From assembly GCA_013397075.1 (NCBI GenBank), contig VWZS01000240.1, positions 434,001 to 498,000 of the forward strand: a stretch of 64,000 nt of DNA, read 5' to 3'. The stretch is from Rhabdornis inornatus. Taxonomy: Eukaryota > Chordata > Aves > Passeriformes > Rhabdornithidae. Under the pieces are notes generated by a model, which was not told the origin of the DNA, did no database searches, and worked only from the letters and a program-made list of their open reading frames with translations. The translations under genes and the position numbers were made by a program. Positions 12,700-26,200 of this stretch are shown here, in pieces. Numbering within the stretch: the stretch's first letter is position 1; the number at the start of each line of letters is the position of its first letter.

Positions 12700-15600
12700 G
12701 CCTTGGTCTAATTAAAGAGGAAAACCGAAAACCCGCTTGGCTAGAAATGCGAATAAGCAAATAATGTGTATTTGGAGCCTCAGTACAGGGGAAGAAAGAT
12801 TAAAACTTCTGATAGCGCATGTTTGTGAGTTGGTTCTACGTTTTTCCCCCCTGGAATTTAGAGCTCTAGAGCCAGAATTTTACCGAAAATATATGTGCTG
12901 AAGGAATACTGTGCCATTATTATTATGGAAATACTGGGAAATTCTGCCTTTGGATTCCGTTGTTCCTTCTATTGTGTCTTCTAAACAGTGTACTTTAAAG
13001 AAGCTTAAGTTTTTCTCAAAACAATCCAAGAAAGCTAAGTCCAGAAAAAAATGTAATCCCTTTTTTTTTCCCCTTTTTTTTTCTTTTTTTCTGGAATAAA
13101 AAAAAGGTTTTAAAGTATTTATTTACTCATGAGTGTTAAGTGTTAAACCTCTCATCTGGGAAATAGATTTTGCGACCGTAAGAGCTGCTCATCTGGAAAA
13201 CAGATTTTGTTACTGTTTGAGCACAGAAGACTTTCCATTCTGAATGATTTCTGGTGCACTTTAGCATGCAAGAATATTAATTGAATTATGTAATTTTATT
13301 TGTTTCCTAAATCAAGGTTTTTTTGGTAAAATATTTACCTATATTTGTATCATTAATATTTATTATTATTTTTGAATATTTTTGTGTATCTCCAAATATT
13401 TCCCAATATTATGTTAGGAAACAGAAGGGAGATTCTTGTATCTCTGATACACTGCTTCTCCCTCCCCTTGGTTCACATTCCTTTTTACAGGGAGATGCTT
13501 CTGTTGTGTGGTGGTTTTTTTGTGTGTTATTTTGTCAGAAATAGTCAAGTATTGAATATTTCTTGTCTTGAAAATTACCAGTGTTTCTGTATATGGTAAG
13601 CTCTAAGTAAGGTTGTGTTTTGCTGTCTTAAGGTTAGTTATTATTATGGTAGAGTTTTTACTTTTGTTGTTTGAGGAGGCTTTGGTTGGGGTTTTTGTTT
13701 GGTGGTATTGTGTTGGGGTTTTTTTTCCTTCCTGTTCATGCTTTCAGTCTTAGGAGTCTCTATGCAACATTCCAGTATTTTTGGATCATACAATTTGCAT
13801 AGCTCCTAAATTTTTATATTGGATGTACTTCAGCTTTTTCATTTAGTACCTAAAATCTGCTGTGTACAGATGACACTTACACATGTTTCTCTGCATTGGG
13901 AAATGAGTGTTCTGTCCTGTTTTGCTGGCTCAGGCCTCAGGGATGTTGAGGTCAACTGTAGTGCTTGTGTAAATGTTTTACTAACTTGATCTCAAGTTAA
14001 CTTTGAACTTCTTGACATTCATCCTGTGTAGTTACATAAGTATGTTTCACTGCTTGTATTGAGTAATGATAAACTCAAATTTGAATAAAACAACTCAATT
14101 GGTATTTGATATGTCTTCATGACCTCATAGTTTGCCTGATATATAGCCCACTCCTGTTAGCTGACAGTGAAGGTGAAGAAGTGCAGGCGCAGTGTTTCTT
14201 GCCGTGGTGCTCTGAAGGTGGTTTTCATTAGGAATTCCTGGAGTGGAATAGCTGTTGCTTCCATCCTGCTTCAGGTGTGTGCCTAGCGTGTTAATAATCA
14301 ATGCTGATTAATGCTGCTCCTTTTGAAAGACAGTAACTGAGCCTACTGATGAGGAACTGTAGGCTTTACCTCACTGAACTGCTTGATTGCATGAATGAGC
14401 TTGTGCTCACATTACAATTACCCTGTTTTCTGTTTGTTGTTAATTTTCTCCACCCTGTTGTATTCTGATACCAGTTAGGACTCTAAGTTGTTTGAGAGGA
14501 ACTGTTTTGAAAATATTTTTCCCTCTCAGTAGCTTTGCTCTTGTCTATTTCTACCCTGAATTTTTCCTTCCATAGTTTTGATTTTCTCCCCAAATTATTT
14601 TTTCCATTTCTGTTATGATGCTCTGATGATTCTTCTCTCTTGTCTCTGATTTCTTACTCTGATCTGTTTTCATTCTTCTTATGGACATTGTTTTGCTAGT
14701 GTGCTTGCCTAAATGGACTTCACCAGTCACTGAAGTGGCTCAGTGTGCATTTTTCATTCTTCATGACAGAGAAGAAAAATAAAATCCCAAGGTGATTGGT
14801 TGTGAGTTTGTTGTTCTATGGGGTTTTATTTGTCCTTAGAAGTATAAAAGGGGAAAGAAAAAAGTCAGAGGAAATGTAGAAAACAGAAAGTGTGATATGG
14901 TGGTGGATATCTGAGAAAGGATAGAGAAGAGAAGCTTTGTGAGGGTATTTCATTTCATGTGAGACTAAGGATCTGGCAAGGAAAGTATGACTTAATGATG
15001 GCAGTTGCTCAGATATTTTCGGATCATCAGAGATTCTGAAGCTTACATAACTGTCACATGTGCTGTTTGTAATAGGACCCTGGAGTTTGTTCTTAAGATA
15101 GGTGCTTGGTTTGTGTTTGTGATAGTTCATTAAACAAAATCCTTATGTTGCATGAGAATAAGATCACCTCCTTGAACTTGCTGGAAGGTGGCTCTCACTA
15201 ATGCACCTTATATTCTGTTAAAACAGTGCAGCTGCTTGGATTTTCAGTGGTCCTCCTTGCTGTGATGGAGCAAACCTGGGTAATGCCAGCTGCATCTTAG
15301 TACAAATCCATAGCTCCAAAACTGCCAAACTGCTTGGCACTTCTCATCAAGTCTCTTCAGGAGAGCACTTTGTTACAGAACTACATATTTACTCCTTTCC
15401 ACATAAAATGTGGATACTTTAGAAATTACTGCAATTGGAGTTCATCTGTCACAGACACTGGCCAGGGCTGTTGTCTGCTAGTGGAATTGTGGTCAGTTCT
15501 TCTCAGAGTGTGCTTCTAAGGCAGAGAGGATCAGGAGTTTGTGCTTCTGCCCACATCTCTCTGCATTTGTTAGGAACAGAAGGATAAAAATAAAGGTCAC

Positions 15601-17170
15601 AGCAGGCAGGTGAGGTTACCCATCTGCAGTGGGCTGTGCACTTTGTTGGCTCTAGACACAGCAGAACACTGGAGTGAGTTAGAGAGATGCCTGAGGAATG
15701 TGACATTTTTTGCTGGAAATGGGTAAAAGTTAATCTCCCTTCAATGCAACTGGGGACAAAGGTGAAGGATGGAAATAATAAAAGTCTTACAAGGGCTGAA
15801 TCTGGGATAAAAGGCAGTGGAGCATATGTGAGCTCTTTGGGTGTGGGAGAAAGGTGTGTGGAAATAGAGGCTATAGCAAACTCATAGAAAGGAAAGGAGA
15901 GGGTTTAGGAATTAATGCATGTAGGATAGAGACAGCAAGTAAAGATTTCAAGAGAATGAACATGGTGGGGCTGAGCAGATTGCTAAAACACAGTCAAATA
16001 TAAGAGCAAGCAGTGGGCAGGGGTCTTGGGCAGCGCTGATGAGCAGCCATATAAAGTAGAATACTCAGTGCTGTGGGTGGATGGATGTGTTACCAAATGT
16101 CTGTAAAGTGATAAGGAGCTGTTTGCACCTTCTGCATGCTGAGTGCTCTGTGTGTAGGTTGGTGCAGGGGATACTGCATATGGTGGGACATCTGGCCACA
16201 TGCTCTTTTCTGCTCATAAAGATGCCTATATAGTCTCCTCCTTTTTACCTGGGCACCACATGATTTCTGTGCCCATGTTTTTTATTAGCATTTCTCAGGA
16301 AAAATACATACAGAGGGATAGGTGTTAAGGGGAGATGTAGCTGTATCTTGATATCCAATAGTGTGTAACACAGCTTTGGGGCTTTGGCTTGTGAAACTGT
16401 TTTAAGAAACTGTGTAAGCAACCTGAGTGTTTGGGGAAACTGTTTTAGGTTTGTGAGAGTGTGTGGGTTTTGCTATGATTTTTTGTTGTTATTTGTAATT
16501 CTAAAAATAAAAACCAGAGTAAGAAGACAAAAAAGAAAAATATGAAAAAACACTGAAAGGCAGAGCTCAGGTGCTCTTCAGCCCCTCTTGTGCAGCACAG
16601 GCTTTTCTCGGAGATGGGGATGCTGCTGGAAAGATATGCCTTTATTTTCTCTGTGTGCTAATCTCTCCCAGCAGCTGTTCTTAGCCTGAGATGAAACTCT
16701 CTTTGTTTTTGACCCTGAATAACACTTGTGTTCTGCCACAGCATCTCAAGTGTGTAAATGTTAAAGTGGTTCTGACCAGAGTTCCCCTCTGGCAATATTT
16801 CTTTTCAGATAATATTTGGGCTTTTGGGAGGTTCTGGAGACAGACTCTGAATGTTGAAAATCTGCAGGACAAATAAGAGAAGGAAATCGTCTAAAAGTCA
16901 AAACTAGAAATACTGGAAAGCAAACTACTCTATCTCTTCTGTGCTTGGGAAATGGAGAAACCTTTACTCTGAAAGAACAAATCAGTTAGATGTAGTTGTA
17001 GCACTAAGTGCAATAAAACAACTCTTTTTGGATGAGGTGTTGAAAAGCACCTAAAGGGAGAATGTATGTGTACAGAATGATTTATTTATTTTCTTTTTTA
17101 ACATAATTGTTAAGGAGAGAGCTCTTGGTAATTTACATTCTTTTTTTTTTTTTTTTTTTAAATTCTTCAG
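12700..17170 (+). other. ENTPD5: ENTPD5 first intron (inferred)
   Basis: This stretch lies between the CpG island and the acceptor of the first coding exon. It is T-rich, with homopolymer runs around 13060-13090 and 17143-17160, the latter being the polypyrimidine tract before the acceptor. A short imperfect duplication is at 13151-13184 and 13188-13221, with a 37-bp period. I see no coding exon here. Confidence 0.6.
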
Positions 17171-17231
17171 GACCTTCTGCAGCTCTGTGATTGCTGATAC
17201 GTGCTTAACAGCCTCAAGGGGTCCTGGCAAG
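17171..17231 (+). other. ENTPD5: ENTPD5 5' UTR part of first coding exon
   Basis: A long T tract followed by CAG at 17168-17170 marks the acceptor, so 61 bases of untranslated leader precede the ATG. An in-frame GTG at 17187 is open into the CDS, but it would hide the signal peptide and is not taken as the start. Confidence 0.7.
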
Positions 17232-20200
17232 ATGGCATCTTCCGGACTTCCCATCCTTATAGCATTGGCATTTTCCGCTTTGCCCTTTGTTCTTTCACAT
17301 TCAAACAGGGTAATGTGGTTTCAGGAGTTCTTTCCACCTAATGTGTGCCCTATAAATGCCAAAGCAAACACTTTTTATGGGATCATGTTTGACGCAGGAA
17401 GCACTGGAACCCGTATTCATATTTACACCTTTGTGCAGAAGAGCCCAGGTAAGACCCCCATGTATGTTGACTTAGGTTCCAAATTCTCAAAAGAGTTTTG
17501 TTTTTTGCCAGCTCAGCATTTGGGGGCAGCTGAAGATTTCTACAGTTTGTCCTTCAAATGGTGTTCCTGCAGGTGTTTATTGTCCATTTGTCATGGTGTT
17601 TTGCTGTGTAAATACTTTTTTTTGGTAGGTCTTTTGAGTCTCAGAGATACAATTCTGGGTATACTGGAGAATTCTAAATTTTCAAACATTTTCATCTATG
17701 CAGCTGTTTAAAAGGAATATTTAATTGAGATGAAAAGATATTTACGCTGGTTTTGTCAGGTTGCATGTTACCTTAAATTTTATTAAGAGATACTTGAATT
17801 CTGCATATGTTTATGTCATATTTTGTAGCAAATTAAAACCTGTAAATTAGAGAGTTATTAAGTACTGAAGGTCTGAGCCATTTCCAGGAGAGCTGTGCTG
17901 AGATGCACAGCTCCAGATACACTGGAGTGTATCTGCTGCTCACATGGTGCAGAGGTGCCCAATTTTGGCTGCACAGGATTTTGGTGTGACAGGATTCACG
18001 AGGATGAATTAGCTTGGGTACAGTGATCCAGCAGGTTTGCAAGGGTTGAAGGCTGGTTGCTGGGACATAGTACTTATCTGTCTATGCATGACTTCATCCA
18101 TAGTCTGGAAGGAATGGTACAAGGTCCAGTTCTGTTGGACTCAGCCTGGCTTGTAATACACAATACTCAGGAATAGCTTCTACGCCCAGACTGCTCTGGG
18201 AGCAGTGGGCAAATATGTTTGGCTTCTCAGCCAAGTACTTGGGCACAGCCAGCTCTGTTCTATCTGAGTTGGATGAATCACCCAAGGATAATTGGAAGTT
18301 GATTGTGCGTGTCTTAATATGCGCTAGTATTTCACAATTATCTTAAGGACAGAAAGGGAAAGAAATTTTATTAAGAATAGGCAACGGTTATGCTGCATTA
18401 TTGTAACTTACTGTAGTTCACAAATGCTAAATGAACATACTTTTAATTATAACAACATGTTATTAATAAATTGTTTGTGAACTTGGAGGGTACAAGGGTA
18501 AGCGTCTGCTAAATATGTTCCTGAAGTGAAGGAGCAAGGCTTGTTTTAGGAGAGGTATAATCTCGTTTGCAAGGAGAATCAAGGATAGTCAGTTTACAGT
18601 CATTTCACAGTCCTTTTGGAAATAAAAGAATAAGATTTGAGTTGTTGACTGTATCATGTAATGTTTTGTTTGTTTGCAGAAAAACTTCCAGAGGTGGAAG
18701 GGGAAATCTTTGAGTCTGTGAAGCCAGGTCTGTCTGCATATGCTGATCAGCCTGAAAAGGTAAGACTGTCCTTCATTCCCTGGGAGTTGGTCGTGCTTCT
18801 GTTATGTCATTTAGATTCTACCAAGCAGTTCAAGTAGTACTGATTGCAATTGCAAAAAGTCAAGAAGTGTAAAAGTTCTGCTGCTGTCTCACTAAACCTG
18901 TTCCTCTGCTTTTGTGATTTAAGTTCTACATGGTGAAATAGGAGCTGGTATTTTACATATTTCATCAGTGGAACAGTAGCTTAATTAATTGCTTAAATAT
19001 TTATATAACTAGACCATATGCCTTTGAGAATTTCAAAGACAAAGTGATTTTTGTCTCTAGCAGCATCCATATTCAGTGTTTATTTCCCCTATAGCTACCC
19101 CAAATAGGAGTAACAAATAATTTTCTCAGTTTTGAAGTAAGCTGCCATTTTCCAGACCCCCTGTGCTGACAGGAAGCTCTTTCACAAACAAAAGGAGGTG
19201 CCAGAGAAACGATAGATTAGATACACTATCTTGTGTGCTTTAGCAGCCTTGAAGTTGGGGGCTAGCATTATGGGGGTTTCAGATTTCTCATTTTCCTCAG
19301 TTGGATTCCATGCTACAGGAGTTTGAGTGTGACACTTTATGCAAGAGTGAATGGATTTGGGATTTTAAAAAAACTTTTATACGATCACCTATGATTCCAG
19401 TAAATCCTGTTTGTTGGGTAGGAAAGGAGAACTTACCCCGAAAGAAATTTCTAGGCATTTCACAGGGGAATGTTTATTGCTAATGTCAAACTGTAATTGT
19501 TAGAGCAGTGGAAATAATTGAGACAGCAGTTGATGTCTGTACCTTGTGTGGTAACCATTGCACAACTGGCATTTTAGTTACAATATTTGCTATGGATACA
19601 CTTTGAATTCTTATGTTGCATTTAGTGAAATATACGGGTATTTTCCCTTGCTTTGGTAGCCTCAGTCAGTAATTGCACCATTTAGTTTCATCGTACTGCA
19701 AGATGTTTAGGTTTGTCAGGTAATTGGTTCCCTCACCTCCCTCCATCCTTCCCAAAAAATACCTTCCACAAGCAATGATATTTATCTTCTCTACAATATG
19801 TTTATGAATACACCTTTCTTTCCAGTGCAGACGTTCTGTTTAATATTCCAATGAGATGTTTGGCATGGTTTTTCTACTTATCTTGGGTGTGGGTATCTTC
19901 TGCTATTTAATATGTTCTCACAAGTTTTGAGGGGAAACTGAGACGGCTATTCTCTGACAGCCTGTAGGAGGAAACCATATGAAAAACATATTTTTCCTTT
20001 TAGGGTGCTGAAACTGTCAAAACATTGCTGGACATGGCCATAGATGCTGTGCCACCTCATCTCTGGAAAAAGACCCCAGTAGTGTTAAAAGCCACGGCTG
20101 GACTTCGCTTGCTGTCAGAGGAGAAAGCTCAGGCTCTGCTTTCAGAGGTAGTACTAAGTTGTTTTGGATGCACTAGTATTGTTCTCCCTGATTCATCTTT

Positions 20201-23200
20201 TCTTTTTTTTTTTTTTTCATTCAATTCTCTATTCTGTTTACCATAAGAAAATTTAATCTATGAAAAGAGATTGTAATCCCACGATAGCATGAAACTCGCA
20301 GAATATCTTATCTGGTCCTGAAATCTTCTGTCTTGCTGTGGTGGAAGGCATAGAGAGAGACCTACAATACTACTTTATTTCCTAGCCCCTACTCCACACA
20401 CTTTTCTTATTTTCTACTTCTGTATAAAACAAAACTTTGTCACCCTCAGAGCAGAACAAGACTCTGAAGACCAAGAAATGGAATCACTATTTCTTTCCTC
20501 AGGTGAAAGAAGTCTTTGAGGACTCACCATTCCTTGTTCCAGAGGACAGTGTTGGCATCATGGACGGATCTCATGAAGGTATATTTTAGGAGGGGTAAAA
20601 AGTAAAAGCAAAGAGAAATGGGAAAAAGAGAGATATCTTAGGAACATGAGAGGGAGCTAGAAATGGTCCTTAAACTAAAGAGAAAAAAATAAAAGGTTTG
20701 AAACAATGCAATCCTGCCTTCCTGAGGTGGTGTTCATTACTTGGTCACGTGTTAGGCTACAAATGCAGATACACAAAAAGATGTCACAGGTTTCAGAACA
20801 AAACCTTGTCTCAGCAATAAATACTGTCTGATGCAGTCTGACCAACTGAAGCCTGCTCTTGGGAACTGGTGCAAAAGAGATGGTGTCTACCTCTGAAAGG
20901 CTACATGACAATATAGCAAGCTTGGAAGCTTATGGAAAGTGCCTTGTAAATTCTGCAATATCCGCATTAAAAATAACCTATTATGTTCAGCTCATCAAAT
21001 TTCAATCTAAAATTGGGAGGATTGTGAATAATAGAGGAGAATGAAGGGTAATTGGCAAGTATTAAAAATAGATAACTAAATAATAAAATAATAAGTTTAA
21101 AAATATTCTGTTGGGAAAAATACAGCTAGTAAAGTAGCAAGGAAATACCATAAAATACAAGAAAAGTTGAAATATGTTGTAGATTTGGAGTGAACAATGA
21201 TTTTGTAGTGCAGAAAAAAACACTGTAACTTTCTGGCTACATATCCAGACATACTGCCTTGGAGAACAGGCAAGTGATAATCATCTGTATGGATGCCTGA
21301 TGAAAAGAGCTATCCTGTCATGTTATGTTCAGTTTAGAACACTTCCTTATGGCAAATAAATTGCCACTCTGGAAGGTGCTGAAGGAAAGCAAGAAGAATT
21401 ATCACAGTGCTTAAACATCTAATAAATGGAGGAAGATTAAAGAACAAAATCTCTCCACATGGGTCGAGAGAAAAGGAGAAGTATCCTTCTGTCTTCAAGT
21501 ATTTGATAAGTATGGTGCAGTGCATAGTTTGTCACTCTGGATTAATGGGTGAATTGTACAGTAGAGAGAGCTGTTGTATTGACAGGGGGCAGGACCAGTG
21601 AGGCATAATAGAGGAGCACAGAGTAGCCTGCCAAGTTCATTTAAAATCCCTACCTCTTCTACTGTCACATGTTTGCCTATGTTTGGGTGAGAATCATGCC
21701 AGTGTCAAGTAAGCCACTGGAGTCAAAAGAGCTGTTTGTATTTTACTGATTGCTGCTCTGCCTGTAGAGTGTAATTATAGAAACCTCAAGATTAAAACAC
21801 AGGGTGATGTGAATGCAGTTTTCAGCTTAGGAATTGAAATGCTGGACTGCAAAAACAGGTGTAAGGAAACTTGTGCGTTTTGTCAGCTCATTACTTCTTT
21901 GTATGTTGTTTGGATAATAGATATGATTTGTGTATGCTGCACTTGCATGCATATTACAAAGTCCTACCTATTTCAGCTTATGAGACTTGTGTGAATCATA
22001 TGTAATGTAATTACGAGTTTGAATTAATCTCTGAAGTCTGGGGTAGTCAGGTTAAGTTAGTAATGACTTCCAGTAAATAAATAACATGCAGAGGGCTGGT
22101 AACAGTGGGGAGGAGGTAGGTGAAGTATTCAGTGGTGACTTTTTTTTTTTTCTCTTTTTCACTCCTTGCAGGAATTTTAGCCTGGATCACTGTGAACTTT
22201 TTGACAGGTAGTTAATTCTATGTAACTACTCTCAAAGCTTGACTTGAGTCTCTTCTGTGGAAGTGAGCACCCTAAGTTCCTCTGCCTTGGCCATGCTTTT
22301 CTTCCCTGCTCTGTCAGCAGTGCTAAAGCTGTGGATTGTCTTGGGCAGACTGTGTTCCAGAGTCTGTAGTAAGAAGGAGACATCTTAACGTCAAAGGTGC
22401 CAGAATTTGCTCAGATCTTGGAGGCGCTGGCTAGCTGGTTTCCCTAACGTGCTTTGGGGAGTGGTACTGCTAATGTGTGGGAAACAAGTGTTCCTCATCC
22501 CAGTGTGAGCTGTGCAACTACAGGGGTGGTGCAGGGCATGGTGCCTTAGCACTACTGGTTCTGAGAACTTCTGGGAGTGCAATCAGTGAAAAGAAAATCA
22601 GTACTCTAGTAGATAGATGAGCAAACAAAAAAGCTGCTCTGGGTGAAGAGAAATTATAATAGCTGCTGTGGCTCTTACTGCCCTTCCTCCCCCTACTGCT
22701 TTTCACCAGCTATATAGTGGTTACAAAATATGTGTACTCTTCCTGACAGTTTTCTGCAGTAGATACTTTGTCTCTTACTTTCAGCTTCTGCTTGACACCT
22801 AGAGATTTATCTGCTTTTGTCTCCTTGGAGGAGAGATTGGAATCAAGGAAGAAAGTCTATGAATCTTTCCATAATACCTTCTGTCTGCCTGCCTGTTCTC
22901 TCTGAGTTTTTTTCTTCGAAGGGCAGCTCAGCCCTCCGTGTATTGCTGTGATAGCGTGATCATTTGGTGGCTGCCTGAACACCCACACAGTGTCTGCATT
23001 TCAGCATTTGTGCATTGGGGCTGTTCTGAGCATGGTGTTGTTTGCAGGGCAGCTGTCTGGCCAGAACCAGCAAACTGTTGGGACTCTGGACTTGGGAGGA
23101 GCCTCAACCCAAATCACATTCCTGCCACGGTTTGAGGTGAGGAGTGGTTAAAAGTGCGTGGGTTGGGACAGCAAGGCTGGTGGAGAGACCTGAGCACTGC

Positions 23201-26200
23201 TGCACTCTCTGGTATCCCTTTGTCAGCAGTGGCACAAGTAGAACATCTGTGGTTTACAGAACATCTGTATTTCTGTTCCCTTTGAGATCAGCAGTTGGCT
23301 GATAGGCACTTGCAAACAAAGGAGCCTGAATAATGAGGAAATAAAAAGAAAGCAGATGAGTAAAACCAAAATGAAACAGCTTTTGTTTTCTAGACTCAGG
23401 CTGGGAAAGCCTCATTAATGTTGATATTGCTGTGTATTCAGCAAATGAAGAAATGTAGGGACTGGTTTTGTTTTTTTTTATTTTCCCCCCATTCCAGTCT
23501 GATAACGGATCTTCACTAAATTTTGGGGGGGAGGAGTGTTGTATAGGGTAAGTTTCTTTAATAGTAGCACAGTCAGTTCTCTGTTTTCTTATCAATTTCT
23601 TCTTGTTCCTTTTGAGCATTCTGCTCTCTGTCCCTCAGACACCTCTGCTGGATTTCTTAGTAGTTCTATAGCTCTTTAGAAACAGTTTGAACTGGGACCC
23701 AAGTCTGCAGTTTGCATGAGAAAATTACATGAGTAATGGAAAGGCACTATAGCATTCTGTACCTTCATATTGTGATGTTGTTTATGTCACTCTTTCTGAA
23801 GGAGTCATTTCTTTAACATCTTTTGTTTATAGAACTTCAGATTCTCAAAAGATGTTTGGTGACCACAAAACACATGGCTTTCACATCAGGATATTTTAAT
23901 TCTGCAATTGTATGTTATGTTGAAACATGACATGCAACCTTATCCTGTTCAGCAAAGCCTCAAGTACACTCTGGGCTTGTCCTCTGTTTTGTGTTGATAA
24001 CACCTGCTAAAGTGGGCACTGGACCAACAGGAAAGGGTGTTGCATGTCAGAGTTTTGGAGAATAAATAGAGCTGTGAAATAGGCTGAACTTCAGTTCAGG
24101 ATTCAAATATCCCCTTCAGGCCTTGCAGGAAAAGGCCTGTAGTGTTTGCTGCTGACCAGGACTAATGATGTGAATTTGTAGGGCACTGTGGAGTTAAGGT
24201 TCATGTTGCCTGCTTGTACACTATGTCTGCTTCTCACCTGTGTTGTCAAGTTAAAATAAATAAGCTCAGTATGTTTTTGGGAATTTTTTCCATCTGACAG
24301 AATTAGCAGGAATACGTCCCTTTGATTTGCAGTGGAGATTTTTCTCTCCTGCAATGCAAGGCAGTCACATGTTTGCACTTGTATTAGTTTGGAACAAAAT
24401 ACTCTAACAGTAAGAGATTCGTTAATTAAATATGAATTACAAGCAAGTAGAGAACATATAAGGATAACTGCATGGAGCTGATTTTAATTTCATGGCATTC
24501 TTGCCAAAGTTACAAGCAACTGAAAACCAATCGTAGTAATTATGAAATTCTGTCTGGTGTCTGCCTCATTTTTGTGAAAGTAGGGCATGAAAAAAGACAA
24601 TTGTTTTCTCCAAACTAATTTTTTTTTAGGATCTCTCCTTTAAATAGTTTTTTGTGATGTAATGTTTAGAAACAGAACTCAAAATATGGCAGTCCGTGTG
24701 TATGAGGCCAAGGATGTGACTGCCATTTCAGTGATAATCAGCTTGAGACCCACAACAAATTTTGATTTGTATTTGCTCAGGAGAAACTCAAGCTGAATAC
24801 TGCTAACCTCCTTTCAGCTTCGAGCAGGCTTCTGTCTAGGACTCTAGAAAAAATAACCCAGATCTGGATCTCCTTACTTGAATGGTAGCTGCAGCACTAT
24901 GCAGCCTCAATTCTCCTGGAGATTCTGCTGCTTGGCCCAGAGTAACAGTGTCTGATCTAAGTGCAGAGAGCCAAGAAGGGGTGGAGGAATGAGGCCGTGA
25001 GAAGAGACAGAAACAGACTGAGAGCTTAGGGAGTGGACACAAAGAAACAGTAAATGATTGCTAAAGCAGTTCAGCCTTACAAGAGTGTTAGTCTGTCAGG
25101 AAGCTAGGGCAGGGTACCAGTGGGATGGAGGTGTGCACAGAAGGAACACTGTGATAGGAAAAACCTGGAGGTGGTGAGACAAGAGGCTAATTTAGGTGAA
25201 GCAGCCCTAAGGCTGGTAGTGCGTGGTCACAGTCTTGAGTACCTGGCAAGACATTTGACAGTGTGAAAATGGGGCCTATACTTTGTATTTTTAATTCTTC
25301 TGAGTTCCTCAGTTTAGGTGCCTAGTGTGACTTGCAAAAGTTCATAGCACTTCTAATGTAGCTGATTTCCATGGGGACTCGGTACATGTAGAGTAGCATG
25401 TAAGTACTCTAGAAGGATTCAGGCTACCTGAATTTGAAAATGTTTTCATCCTGATTTGTTGTGCTTCCTGTTATACATTGAGGTAACACAGAGACACATA
25501 TAAATAAAATCAGTGTTAAAAGCTGCAGATATTACAGCCGTGGCACCACTGCAAAAACTGTACTTTGTTTTCAGAGCAGATCAGATGAGTAAACTCTATG
25601 GGTGTATCTGTGATATTACATTAAAGTTGGTTATCCTTTATTGCATAATATAAACTAAACCTTTTTTTCTTTTTTTTTTCTTTTACTTAACTTTTAGGAA
25701 ACTCTGAAGGAAACCCCTGGGGACTTTCTTACCTCATTTGAAATGTTTAATAGCACCTACAAGCTCTATACCCACAGGTGAGGAGCAAAAGACTGCTGTT
25801 TCCACTGGGGAAATCAGTCTTTTTGCAGCCCCTGAGCTAACAGCCACATCATCCTGGTACCAGCAGCAGAGACCATGACTTTTTTACTACTTATCTGCAT
25901 GGAATGGTAGGAGTGGAACATGACATTAGTTGGCTAGAAACATTCCAGGATCATGGCTAATGTCACTGCAAGGCAATATTAGGCAGTCTGTCAAATGAAG
26001 AGAAAGCATTGTGAGCCTGTATTTAAGGAGAAGAATTCTTATTACTGGATTCAAGCCAAATATTCTGGAACAAGCAGAAAGGTAGAAACTGTGCCAGTAG
26101 TCAGAACTAAACATGATCAGAGATTTGGAAAGACAACTTTCCTGAGACTTGTTCCTTAGTGGTGTGAACATTACCATCTCAGTCAGTTATAGAATCTGCT

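Noticed and set aside
17187..17231. In-frame GTG upstream of the ENTPD5 ATG
   Set aside because: A non-ATG start would bury the signal peptide. The ATG at 17232 has a good context and gives the exact family length.
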